Shown here piece after piece: positions 1-9,698 of a stretch of DNA of 64,000 nt. Both the position numbers and the translations under genes were made by a program. The notes beneath the pieces were generated by a model, which ran no database searches, had not been told where the DNA came from, and was given only the letters and a program-made list of their open reading frames with translations. Source of the DNA: Lentinus brumalis (Eukaryota; Basidiomycota; Agaricomycetes; Polyporales; Polyporaceae); assembly GCA_001792895.1 (NCBI GenBank), contig MARA01000023.1, positions 186,001-250,000 on the forward strand, read 5' to 3'. The stretch's first letter is position 1. Each line of letters opens with the position of its first letter.

Positions 1-1
1 G

Positions 2-652
2 TGGTACCAGTACGACCCCACCAAGTGGTTCATCTGGGTCTGCCACAAGCTCGGTCTCGCCAGCCACCTCAAGCAGTTCCCCGACAACGAGGTGCAGAAG
101 GGCCAGCTCACGATGCAGCTCAAGCGTCTCCGTGAGAAGCAGGAGGGCTTGACCTGGGCACCGGACAGCAACGACCTTCCCGTCATCAGCTGGGACAGCT
201 GTGAGTGTCACGCTCCTCTGTGTTCTTGCGTTATGCTGACAGTCCTTGTTAGTCCAAGAGCAGGCCGCCAAGCGCCCCCTGGTGATCATTGCTGGTTTCA
301 TTCACGATGTCGCGTCGTTCATGGATGAGCACCCTGGTGGCCGTCACCTCATCGCGAAGATGATCGGCAAGGATGCGACGACTGCGTTCTTCGGTGGTGT
401 CTACGATCACTCGAATGCTGCACACAACGTATGTCTCCTCCTATGTCGGTTGCTGAGCGTCCTTGCTGACAGTCTGTCTCGTAGCTGTTGTCCATGATGC
501 GTGTTGGTGTCCTCCACGGGGGCATGCAGCACGGTCTCGACGACAAGCGCGTCCCTCCCGCACAACGTCTCCGGGTTGCACGATACACCGAGCTTTCGTC
601 GCCGTACGCTTCGTCAACGGCGGCGTCAGACTACGAGGGCATGATGGGCTGA
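2..652 (+). CDS. OLE1: Acyl-CoA delta-9 desaturase, C-terminal part with cytochrome b5 domain (5' end outside window)
   Basis: Three exons are visible: 2-200, 253-428 and 485-652 (introns 201-252 and 429-484, both GT...AG and phase-consistent). The first exon reads [20 protein letters not shown], the last desaturase segment after the histidine boxes. The second and third exons form a cytochrome b5 domain with the haem-ligand motif HPGG (about 340-350) and a second candidate haem histidine in YDHSNAAHN. This layout is that of fungal OLE1-type desaturases, which insert the C9 double bond into stearoyl- and palmitoyl-CoA in the ER and carry their own b5 electron donor. The catalytic desaturase core and start lie upstream of the window. 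The stop is TGA at 650-652. Family assignment is confident; substrate specificity is known for the family only. Confidence 0.93.
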
Positions 653-1398
653 GCACCTCCGCCTATCTTCGACCGTCCCTCATTGCTTTCGGGTTTCGTG
701 TTTCTCCCAGACATTGTACGTTTGCGCATTTGTGTACTCTACATTCGCATCCACCCCTCTCTCTCTCTCTCGCATCACGTTGGTCATCTTGCCCACATCG
801 TACTTAGAATAGGCTATCCTTAGAAAACCCCGAGTCGCAGTAGACACGGGGAGGTGATGAGTTGTTGGGCATGGTTGAGTTCGGAGGAAGGTGTCGCCCG
901 TTCATGATCATGACTTGTACGTAGTAGCGTTGGCATGATGATGATCCTTGCATTACTGTCCATGTTTGCGAGTGCCGTTCTGTGAACTGGGCAAGGTGGT
1001 CGGTTGGACAGACGCCCGACTTCGTCTTCTCGTCCATCATGTCCTCCGGCAGAACCGCCTCCACTGCATTGCGGGCGCATGTGGGTTGCAAGTTTGAAAC
1101 CTCAGGACTGCAGGACGAACGTGGTTGACACATGATTCCAGATTTGGTTCGTCCACGATGATCGACCCATCCGGATGACTTGTCTGCCAGCCGCACTGCG
1201 AAGCTCTTCGACCGTGGACGACCTTCCACAAACGTCGGCTAACTAGTCTGGATCATAACAGGAGGCTGACCGCACCTAGCAAACACTGAAGGATGGCCGG
1301 TCGAAGACTTGGTGGTCTGCGGACTCTTATCACCTCCCCTCCACAAGCAGGCTCCCGTAGGCAGAGCCGTCTCTCGTCGACGCTACCCACCGTACACC
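653..1398. other. Intergenic region between desaturase and PB1-like gene
   Basis: It holds the 3' flank of the desaturase, with a (CT)n run near 752-770, and the 5' flank of the next gene. Open frames here, such as the minus-strand one at 804-1229, have no family resemblance or splice support. No RNA gene was seen. Confidence 0.6.
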
Positions 1399-2028
1399 AT
1401 GCCGACCACGATCGCCAACGTCTCTCTGCCGCCTACCACGCCGAAGAAGGTCCTCTCTGCCATTCACAACATCCCCAAGCGCATGCGCAGCAGAACGTTC
1501 CGGGCACACGCACCACCTTCCCGCCCCTCCGGCAAGGAGAACGTCCCTCCGGGCGAGCGCAACGCCAACGCCAACCCGCAAGGCGACCCGCGTCCTCCGC
1601 GGCCACCATACCCTCGCCGCCGGCCCGCGCCGCTGCTCCCCCAGTCCTCCATCCACGCGTCCGGGCTCGACCTCCGGAGCCCGGCGCCCGTCCGCGACCT
1701 CGACACGCCCTCTCCCCGCGTGCCCGGGCCCGCTGCATCGTCGTCGTCGTCGTCGTCGTGGGCGCCGAAGGACGGGCAGATCGTCATCAAGATATGGCTC
1801 CCGTCGACGGACGACATCTGGGCGCTGCGGGTGCCGCAGGACGTCAGCCTGGCGGCGTTCCGCGCTCGCGTCGCGGCCAAGCTCGGGTTCGAGGTCTCGT
1901 TCTCCGCCGTGCGCTTTGGCACCCTGCGGACCGTCGGGGACGAGGAGGCGTTCCGGAGGTGGGTCGCGGGGAGGGTCAGAGCGGGGCGCAACACCACGTT
2001 GACCGCGCACCGGCTCGTCCTCCAGTAG
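1399..2028 (+). CDS. Small protein with C-terminal PB1-like domain
   Basis: This is a single exon of 209 residues from the ATG in a good context (caccATGcc). An in-frame ATG lies 90 bases upstream at 1309, but that extension looks like leader. The first 110 residues are rich in Pro, Arg and Ser and probably disordered. A seven-serine run is coded by a (TCG)n microsatellite at about 1738-1758. The last 80 residues begin KIWLPSTDDIWALRVP and continue through an L-x(4)-F-x(3)-V-x(2)-KLGF pattern, resembling PB1 domains of Cdc24/Bem1-type fungal proteins, which pair with other PB1 domains. PB1 is inferred from pattern only. No catalytic domain is present. It converges with the EF-hand/ZZ gene downstream. 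Confidence 0.7.
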   Translation: MPTTIANVSLPPTTPKKVLSAIHNIPKRMRSRTFRAHAPPSRPSGKENVPPGERNANANPQGDPRPPRPPYPRRRPAPLLPQSSIHASGLDLRSPAPVRDLDTPSPRVPGPAASSSSSSSWAPKDGQIVIKIWLPSTDDIWALRVPQDVSLAAFRARVAAKLGFEVSFSAVRFGTLRTVGDEEAFRRWVAGRVRAGRNTTLTAHRLVLQ

Positions 2029-2529
2029 TGCCTCGGGCCAACCCACGTCGATCTCGTTTCATCTGTGCTCTGTGTATCATCCGGCTCTGTCTCTCGTCCT
2101 TGTTGCTGCGCTGCATTGTTCATGTTGCCTATTGTTCTCGCCCATCTACGACACCGTGCTACTGTACACTCTGATCTACGGCGTCCTGCTACTGTACTCT
2201 ACGGCGACCTGCCACTTGGAGCTCTCCTGCGTATCTGGTTCGAATGCATGTCCTGTATATGTTATACCCGCTTGTTGTGGTATCTGGAAGGTCTATACGC
2301 CGTATGAATGGACTACCTCCATAGCGGCGCCCCTGGGTTGGAACGGGTCGAATTACGAGCGGCTCCCGGGAGTTGAGTGACCTCAACATGACGCATCCCA
2401 GTCGGCCTCTCTGGGGTAGAACGGGTCGAATTACGAGCGGCTCCCGGGAGTTGAGTGACCTCAACATAACGCATCCCAGTCGGCCTCTGAACATCAGTCT
2501 CTTCCGGGTCAGGGCGTTCGGGAGGCGAG
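2029..2529. other. Convergent 3' flanks with tandem duplication
   Basis: This is the region between the PB1-like gene (+) and the stop of the EF-hand/ZZ gene (-). It contains the 78-bp tandem repeat listed separately. No coding gene is supported. Minus-strand frames run through the repeat only because 78 is a multiple of three. Confidence 0.6.
2341..2488. repeat. 78-bp direct tandem duplication, about 1.9 copies
   Basis: Copy 1 is 2341-2418 and copy 2 is 2419-2488, starting gaacgggtcgaattacgagc. They differ at one base (aacatgacg versus aacataacg). The unit carries the palindrome ctcccgggag. It sits 42 bases past the stop of the minus-strand EF-hand/ZZ gene, so it may be in that gene's 3' UTR. 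Confidence 0.9.
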
Positions 2530-5500
2530 CTATCGCGGAGTTGCACGCGTCTTCGCTCGCCGCCATTGCTCCGGCGCAGTGCGCTCCTCTGTTTGTACGT
2601 CTTTCGTGAGCTTGCTGAAGCAACAATGGAATGAGGAAAAACTTGCCGGTGCAGCATGGTTCGTCGGTTGTCGCATTCTCTGCACGATGACCTCCAGCAG
2701 CTCTTCGATGCGACCTAGGCGATCGTTCATCGCTGCTATGTCTGTTTGACAGGTGTCGAGACGGCGGTTGATTGCAGCGACACCTGCATGATGCAGGTCA
2801 TCCGCCTTTTCGTCACCCGCGTCCCCTCCACGATCGGTGTCCGGCTGCGGCTGTGTCGGAAGAGCAGCCTCCGCAGGAGGATTGATACTACTGACTACCG
2901 CGCCCGGGGATAGTGCGGGCTCAACAGTTATCGCTGGCGCACTTGAGGTGCTTGTCAGGACTGTCGATGCGGGGGAAGGCGGCACAGGGGAAGAACGCGG
3001 AGTGCTGTCGGGGCTGGGAAGCGGTATGGACGAGCGTACGATGGCAGGCGGTTCGATGAATGCGGTCACCAGTCCTAGTGGATCAGCCAATGGGATCGAC
3101 GTAGAAGGAGTGGTCTTCGGGGTGTCTGTCAGGGTCGACGGCGGCGTCTCAGGATTCCCGATCCATGTGCCCAATGGTAGTGGACTCGGCATGGGATAAA
3201 TATCGGGACGGACCGACTGGAGCAGATCCGCGGAGGGAGAAACATTGAATTCATGTGCAAAGTCCGGGAGAACTTGTGGAATTGGCCATCCTGTCGTTGC
3301 ATCAAGAGTCATCGGTGAGGCTAGTAGCGTGTCGAAGAGGGGCGCAACCCTCGTAAGTGTGTGTGTCTGAACATGGTCCCCGCGGAGGTCACCGTCCCCG
3401 GTGGTCTCGCAGTCGTCACATATAAATGTGGGTTCTGATTGTGTGACTCATTGTGAGCAGTCGTGGATGGAAGGAATGCAGCAGCAGACTCACCGTCACA
3501 ATCTACACAGAGCCAACAATACGGGGGCACATGCGCTTTGCACTTGTTGCACTGCCGGATCAGCCGTGCTCTGAGGAAGTCAGCGTCACGAGCTTGTGTC
3601 AAAAGCCAATATGAATCGAGTAGTGCATGGCCTCGCACCTCTCCCACTCTCGGATCGTTACCGCAGCTTGAATGTCCTCAGGATTTCTCGCCATGTACCG
3701 GCGACGCGAGTATGTCTGCATTCGTTGCACTGCAGCATGTACCCGGGAAGTGAAGGCAGTAGCATCCGATGTGCTCTCGACCTTCATCGCGCTCCTGATC
3801 TTCACTATTTTGTGTGTCGTCAGCAACCTCGGGCGAGTGGCGAAGTGACTGATCCAACACCTGGAGTCGGAGCACAGAGCGTGAGGCACGGTCAGCTCGG
3901 CACAGCCCAGACACCGCAGGGATGGCTGCCAAGTCGCAGCAACTCTGAGACAGCTATAGCATGACGGCAGAATCCATGGGAAGCCCTTCAACATCCGCTT
4001 CGAGGTGCTAAGGAGGAAGAGGAAGTGGGCATCTGCAGGGACGAGATTACTGGAGATGGCCTGGATCTCGCTGTTCCGGTTCTGGACTAGCCCCTGCCAC
4101 GCAGAGTGGTAGAGGAGTGATAGTAGTACTCGTTTCCTATCCCGGCGTTCCCTGATCAACGACCATGAGAAAAGACGCACCCGCACCTGGTGGTGCACCG
4201 CTCTGATAGCAAACCGCCATCGCAATGCGGCGGACGACTGCGGTTGCGGCGGATATGGACTTGGATAGTGAACCATCACCTCGGGGGGACGTCTCTCTTC
4301 ATGATGATCCACATGTCGAACGAGATGCCTAGATCTGGGCTCAGCAAGCTTCCTCTTCCCTCCAGAGTGGTGCCGTCCGGACTCAAGGTCAGCGAAAAGT
4401 GCTCGGGCTGAGAGTATGTGGTGTTCAGTTCCCGAACGAACATGTATGTCCCGGTACCTCCGTTCCCCGACTGGAATTCCCCTAATATAGACGCATCAGT
4501 AGATGGCCACTCCAGATGGAATTTTGGCGTTCCAACAAAGTGTTGTTTCGCCGCCGAGGACGCGTGTATATCAAAAACCCAGATGGACCTGGAGTACGAT
4601 GGTGTTCCGGCGACACTCTTGACCCAGGGCCGAAGGAGGAGACAGGTCCAGCGGCCAAGTCTAGCACTGTAGTCTTAGCTTGACACTGCATCGACTGTGA
4701 AGCACTTACATGGAGCGAATCGGTTCCTCCGCTGATTGATCGTCCTCCGTCTCCGTGTAAGTGTCATGCACATAGAACTCCTCGCATTGCGCGGGATAGC
4801 TCAAGACGGCAGCGAGCGAGGTAGCAGTGAGGGCACCTGCATCTAAATCAGGCATCACGAACGTCTCAATGGCGTAGTCACGGGGCACGGCTACGTTAAC
4901 GTTGCGCAACGCTGGGAGAGACTCGGACGAGCTCGGGGTACCTCGTTGTGACGAATTTGGATCAAGGACGGCTCGAGCAGTAGGAGCAAACTGTGAAACA
5001 ATCGCTACGGTCAGGCTCAGGCTTTCCCGAGCGAAGTTGCATTATGGGCGTACCAATCCGCAAGCAAAGTCGCTGAACTCTTGAAGCGGGTCGGACCTCC
5101 TTGCCTGGAATAACGCTATGCTCGGGTCAGCACTGGGACCTTCAGTATCCCTAGATGTCAGCTCGCTTACTTCTCAACTCCATGAATCGCAGCAGAAAAG
5201 CATCCTTGACGAGACAAATCGAGGCCACGGCGTGGGAAAACTCTTCAGGGTGAAGCAGGTGGAGCTCCGCAGCTCTTGCGATCTTGTAGTGTCGAAGCAG
5301 CAAGATATAAAGCAGTTGAAAGAGGTGCTACATCGTGAACACGGCAGTCAATACGCGTTAGATGAGATGGGGCATCGTCACGTACCTGCTCGAGCCCTTT
5401 CGGTCCGACCACCAAGGATAGGGTATCGAGTGCATCCAAGTCGTAAGATACACTGCTTAATGCCTCTTCGATACGACGTTCTTCGCCTGTAATGTGCGCC

Positions 5501-8500
5501 TGGAAGTGTGGGAGGATTGCGGCATCCATGACGACCTCATGGAACCCGGACGTCATGTGCACGACGAGCGGCCAAGCCTCGCTGAGGTACTGGTCGAGTC
5601 CAGACACATTTGCTGAACGGAGGTTCTGACGAACCTCCTGCATTTTGTGTAGGATACCGTATATCTTCCTCCTGTACTGCGTGCACATCGCTTGCCAACC
5701 TAGCAAATTGAGGAGGATACAATTAATAGCGTGTACGTACAAGCGAGAGGTGACTCGGATAATCTCACCTATTGCCCAAAACGTGAGCCAACGGACGAGT
5801 AGTGATGTGCGAGCCCGGCTCGGCTCGAAAGCCGCGGCTACGGCTCGGCTTCGAGAGCTACGGCCTGACGAAACTTCAGGCCGAGCTCTTGAGGACGGCT
5901 CGGGCTCAGCTCGAGCTCGGCTCGGCCTGAGCCGGAGCCCACAAGTGGCGGGCGCTACCTCCCGCCACACTCTCCGCCTCGGTGGCTCACCGCTCTGCCC
6001 CGCTCTCCTGCGCTGCTCAACACCTCGTAGGAAGAGTGAGGACTCGGAGACGCGTCCTCAGACGTGTCTCGTGTCGCTCTAACCTCAGAGTGTGAAGATC
6101 TGCACCGAGACACGTCCAACGGCGCGTCACGGTGACCTCTGTCTCTGCCCTCCCCTCCTGCGCTGCAAGAGCGCGAAGAACCGCGATGAGACGCGTCCAA
6201 TACGCATCTCACCGCTATCCTCCTCCGCTCCACCCTCCTGCGCGTTACCCTGATTTGTCGTCGCGGGGCTCTGCACACTCTCGCCGGGCGATTGATACAA
6301 CTCGCAAGACCGGGGTCCCAAGGAAGTTCCTGCCAAGAAGACAACTTGTGTGAGTAAGCGTGCTTAGGAGGACAAATTGGCGAAACTAACCTCGAAATAT
6401 CTCATGGTACATACATCCTCAGCTGGTCCTCCACTAGCGCCATCAAGCCCGAGCTTGAGAGCCCGGCTCGAGCTCACCCAGTCATGAGCCGAGCCGTCAA
6501 GCTCCCCAAGCCGTCTCGAGAGCTCGGCCCAGCTCGGCCTGAAGACGGCCGGCTTTGGGAGCCTGACGGCTTCAGGCCGGGCTCGGAACATCACTACGGA
6601 CGAGACTGCGCGTACCTGTTGAGAATACTGCCGCGAAGTCGACGTGTCTCGATTACTCACCTCCACCCATCTGGTCGGGACATAGTGAACCTGTTCACTT
6701 CAGAGATACTGACGGATCCTGATGTATCCTCGTCTAAAGCCTCAATGAGTGGTTGAAGCCGCGTAATGTTGATATGATCCAGCGCCCAGGCGTCACTGAT
6801 GTTATCTGGTTTCGCAGTGGCAAGACTCCCTATATCCGATGTGATACCCGCTCGACCCTCCTCGAACTTCCGAAGGAAGTAGTCGTGAACAGATAGGACC
6901 AACTGGCGCGGCTTGACCATGCTGCGCCAATGCTAAGTAGAACTGTCGTCAGCATGCACGTTGAGGAACAGCAGCAACTCATCGGGTACATTACCATTTC
7001 TTTCCACAACATGGACAGCTCCTGAAATACATACGAGATTGTCAGTCACGTCGATCCGTTGATTGGACGTAGGTCGGATAGACAAGTAACATACGGGGTC
7101 AATGATCTTCTCGTGCGGTCCTGCGGTCAGCGAGTCGATGACTCTATTGCTCTCAGCAGTGACTACCTTCCTCATCTCCTGGGCTATCTCTTGTTGCATG
7201 AGATGGAACTTGACTTCAAATCTGGAGGCGTTTTTCCTGACTGCCGACGCGGGCGCATCGCGCAGCTCCTGTCTCAGGAATTGAATCTCCGTGTCTAAGG
7301 GCTTTGAATCCGGAGCTTTGGAGATGAAAGAGCTGCCAGTGGTGTATAGGGCGGGTGGGGTTCCGAAAATCGCATAGATTGCGCTATTCGGCGGTGAGAC
7401 AGTCCGGAGGCGGCGTTGCTCCGTAGACCGCGGGGTGTAATAATAGTCGGACATACGTCGATGGCTGCCACCGCTGGCACCGAGTGTAGATGCATCCTGG
7501 GCTAGTAAAGCTTCGAGTTTCTCCTGTTTCTGAAGCAGGTTCGCCATGACCTTGTCATCCTTCAGCACCTCGTCGAGACCACCGGCTTCCTCGGCGATAA
7601 CGAGGAGAGCACAGTGTTCGCGCGGGAGGGTATGCTTGAAAAACGCGAGCACTAGATCCATCCTATGTTAACGACAGCGTCAGCCGACGCTCCGGAACAA
7701 TAGAGAGAACGACGTTTACTTCGCCATCAAAGCGTCAAGTTTGTCATGGGCAGCGCCAACAGCGCGGCTGGTATGCACCGAGATTGCTAGCTGCAGTTCG
7801 GTCTTGTGGTCGGCGAACATTTTGACGAAGCCTTGCAGTGTTTCGTCCCATATGGGGCCCTTCAGCACACGCACAATGATCTGCTTCTTGGAGTACGTGT
7901 CGCATGCATTGGCACAGTCCTTGATGTCCTTCGCAATCGTCTCGACGAGCTGCCCAAGCCGTCTGCTAACCGCAACACCATCTGCATTGGCAACGTGATC
8001 AGGCTTCACGTCCCTCAGCCTGGGCAGATGTCATTGACGCATGTCAGCGTGTTCGCATGAAAATGAGCGAGATGATACACACTCAAGGAGTGTAGACATC
8101 ATGTTCTTCATCTCGAGAAAGATCAACTTGACCTTCTTGTCGTTATCTCGTCTTTTGATCTCAAGTTCGACGATCACCTTGAACGCGCCAACGACGACTA
8201 GATGGATATTCTCAGTGAGCATAGAGTACCTCTCCCTTTTCTCAACGACCGACGCACCTTCGATAATTGGGTGTATCTTCGCTATGACGTCGAGCGCGCG
8301 TACTAGGGCTGGAAGCCCCTGCCCAAGGGTGTTAACCCCTTCTGACAGCATCTGCAAACCATCACTATCGCTGGCTTGTGTGACAGTAGAGAGGATCTTG
8401 TCGGATGGGGACACATCGTCGACAGCCCCTGGATCTCCTGCCAGAAAATGGATGGTTTGCCCGTGTATCGCTGTCGTAACGTGACACTGACCTCCCGGAT

Positions 8501-8594
8501 AATGCTGCCCAAGATGATTCAAGGCTTGTTCCGCTTGGACGAACTCAGACGGGTTCGCGGCAGGTGCACTGTGGGCAGTTGAGCTGTGTGCCAT
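2530..8594 (-). CDS. Large EF-hand and double ZZ zinc-finger protein with N-terminal Goodbye-like region, interrupted by a hAT element
   Basis: I rebuilt 14 exons: 8594-8083, 8019-7720, 7662-7095, 7021-6995, 6932-6661, [6605-6597 plus 5791-5769, split by the element], 5699-5386, 5282-5171, 5115-5054, 4990-4710, 4666-4280, 4202-3639, 3570-3494, 3434-2530. Without the element they sum to 4413 nt, 1470 codons plus stop, in one phase. The first exons give an amphipathic region containing FKVIVELEIKRRDNDKKV, like the N-terminal regions of fungal STAND/Goodbye proteins. An EF-hand loop DEDTSGSVSISE lies near residue 547 with Asp/Asp/Ser/Gly/Glu in place. Two ZZ-type zinc fingers follow: one with CYSC and CLGC near residue 1035, one with CNKC, CVDC and CDDC near 1150-1190. 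The C-terminus is Pro/Ser-rich and ends in a short coiled coil. Family function is unknown; calcium-responsive and protein-interaction roles are inference. Expression of an intact product depends on splicing around the insertion. Confidence 0.85.
5792..5799. repeat. Target site duplication, left copy (cggacgag)
   Basis: These eight bases are repeated exactly at 6597-6604 on the other side of the hAT-type element. The sequence is the start of exon 6 of the EF-hand/ZZ gene, read on the minus strand as ctcgtccg. Confidence 0.92.
5800..6596. mobile_element. Non-autonomous hAT-type element (MITE-like), 797 bp
   Basis: The left end reads tagtgatgtgcgagcccggc. The right end, reverse complemented, reads tagtgatgttccgagcccgg: a perfect 9-bp match followed by an imperfect terminal inverted repeat. 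An exact 8-bp target duplication, cggacgag, flanks it at 5792-5799 and 6597-6604. Eight-base duplications and TIRs beginning TAGTGATG-like are hallmarks of the hAT superfamily. The subterminal 150 bases at both ends are rich in gctcggct-type short repeats in inverted array, as in hAT transposase-binding regions. No transposase frame of useful length is present, so it must have been moved in trans. It is inserted in a coding exon of the EF-hand/ZZ gene. Confidence 0.9.
6597..6604. repeat. Target site duplication, right copy (cggacgag)
   Basis: Exact copy of 5792-5799. It lies one base inside the exon that starts at 6605 on the minus strand. Confidence 0.92.
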
Positions 8595-9698
8595 ATCGGA
8601 TGCCTCTGGTACGGGGGCTCAACGCACCGAGTAGGTAGACCTTTTATTATGCCTCCGAAAAAGCAACGTTCTCATGAGCACTGACCTGCATAGCCCTGTG
8701 CGCGCCGTCATTCAGAGAAGCCCCCCCTTTCGATGCGAGAAGCCCCTGCGATGACGGCGCGGACTCGCCAGTCGGAGCCATTGAGGGTTTTTTTGGCACG
8801 GCGAGAGGGCGGTCCAACCGCTGATGCGTTGTTCGAAGTACAATGCTCCCTCGCTGCCCGTCGTTTCGAACATGTAGACAGAAATGGCATTGTTGTTCAA
8901 CAGCAAGTGGTCGGCGTCAATGGAAGCAGCTAGCTCATGCCATGCAGTAAGTACTGGGTCTAGGAACCGGCGACAGTTCGGTGGCATGATAGTCAGTAAC
9001 TCACCGCCTCAGCCCCGCCTCAGCCCAGCCTCGGCATGTAGCGGAAGTCGGAGGACCGTGCCGTAAGTACTGGGACAACGTGTCAATAAGTATTGGCTGC
9101 GAGGACGGGCATTAAGTATGCGCATACTTACATACTCCTGCGCACCTGGCTGTGTTGCCATATAGTGGATCTAGAACACTCTGAAGGCATTGGTCGAGCT
9201 GCAGGAAGGCTGAGTGGAGGTAAGGATAGTACTTGCGAGCGTGTACTTATGTAGCGGGAAGTACACACTTACGGAAGTTGCCGGGCTTCACTTCTGCTGC
9301 CATCAGCTGCCATCCTCGCTCATCTTGGCGGCCACATGGCGGAATCCTCTCTTCGCGCTCGGACATGCATACACACAGATTCCAGAGGCCATACAAAGTC
9401 GTGGCGAAAGCCACTGTCCTCGCTAACCGATCCATCATGATCAAGTGAAAAGATCTCTCTGCGCGAGAACTGTGGGCGCAGGCTGATGGCACGAGGACTT
9501 CTTTGAACGTCTTCTACTTATCATATTCCAGCTACGGAGACACGTGTAGGCTTACACCACTCTCGCGACAAACTCCCCTCAACGGCTGCATCGATACTGA
9601 AGATCCCGAAAGCGACAATATACTGATTTATACATCACTGTTCACAAGCCTAGTGACTCCGAGCCATTGTATACCAGCTCATAGGCTCAGAGTTGAAG
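8595..9698. other. Divergent upstream region of the EF-hand/ZZ and AidB-like genes
   Basis: About 1.1 kb lies between two divergent starts. The minus frame at 8712-8987 has no recognisable family and no clear splice partner. The region includes the 18-bp palindrome listed separately and several short AAGTA-type repeats. I see no confident gene. Confidence 0.5.
9113..9130. repeat. Perfect 18-bp palindrome
   Basis: TAAGTATGCGCATACTTA is identical to its reverse complement. It lies between two divergent genes, so it could be a binding site for a dimeric regulator, but nothing else supports that. Confidence 0.8.

Noticed and set aside
5054..5171. Apparent phase mismatch between exons 8 and 9 of the EF-hand/ZZ gene
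   Set aside because: The upstream acceptor gagcatag|CG gives an in-phase join reading LRTLFQARRSDPLQEF, matching the family, so the gene is not broken there.
5645..6756. Frames of 70-145 residues across the 5.8-6.6 kb region
   Set aside because: They lie in the hAT-type element or in introns, and their composition reflects the gctcggct subterminal repeats.
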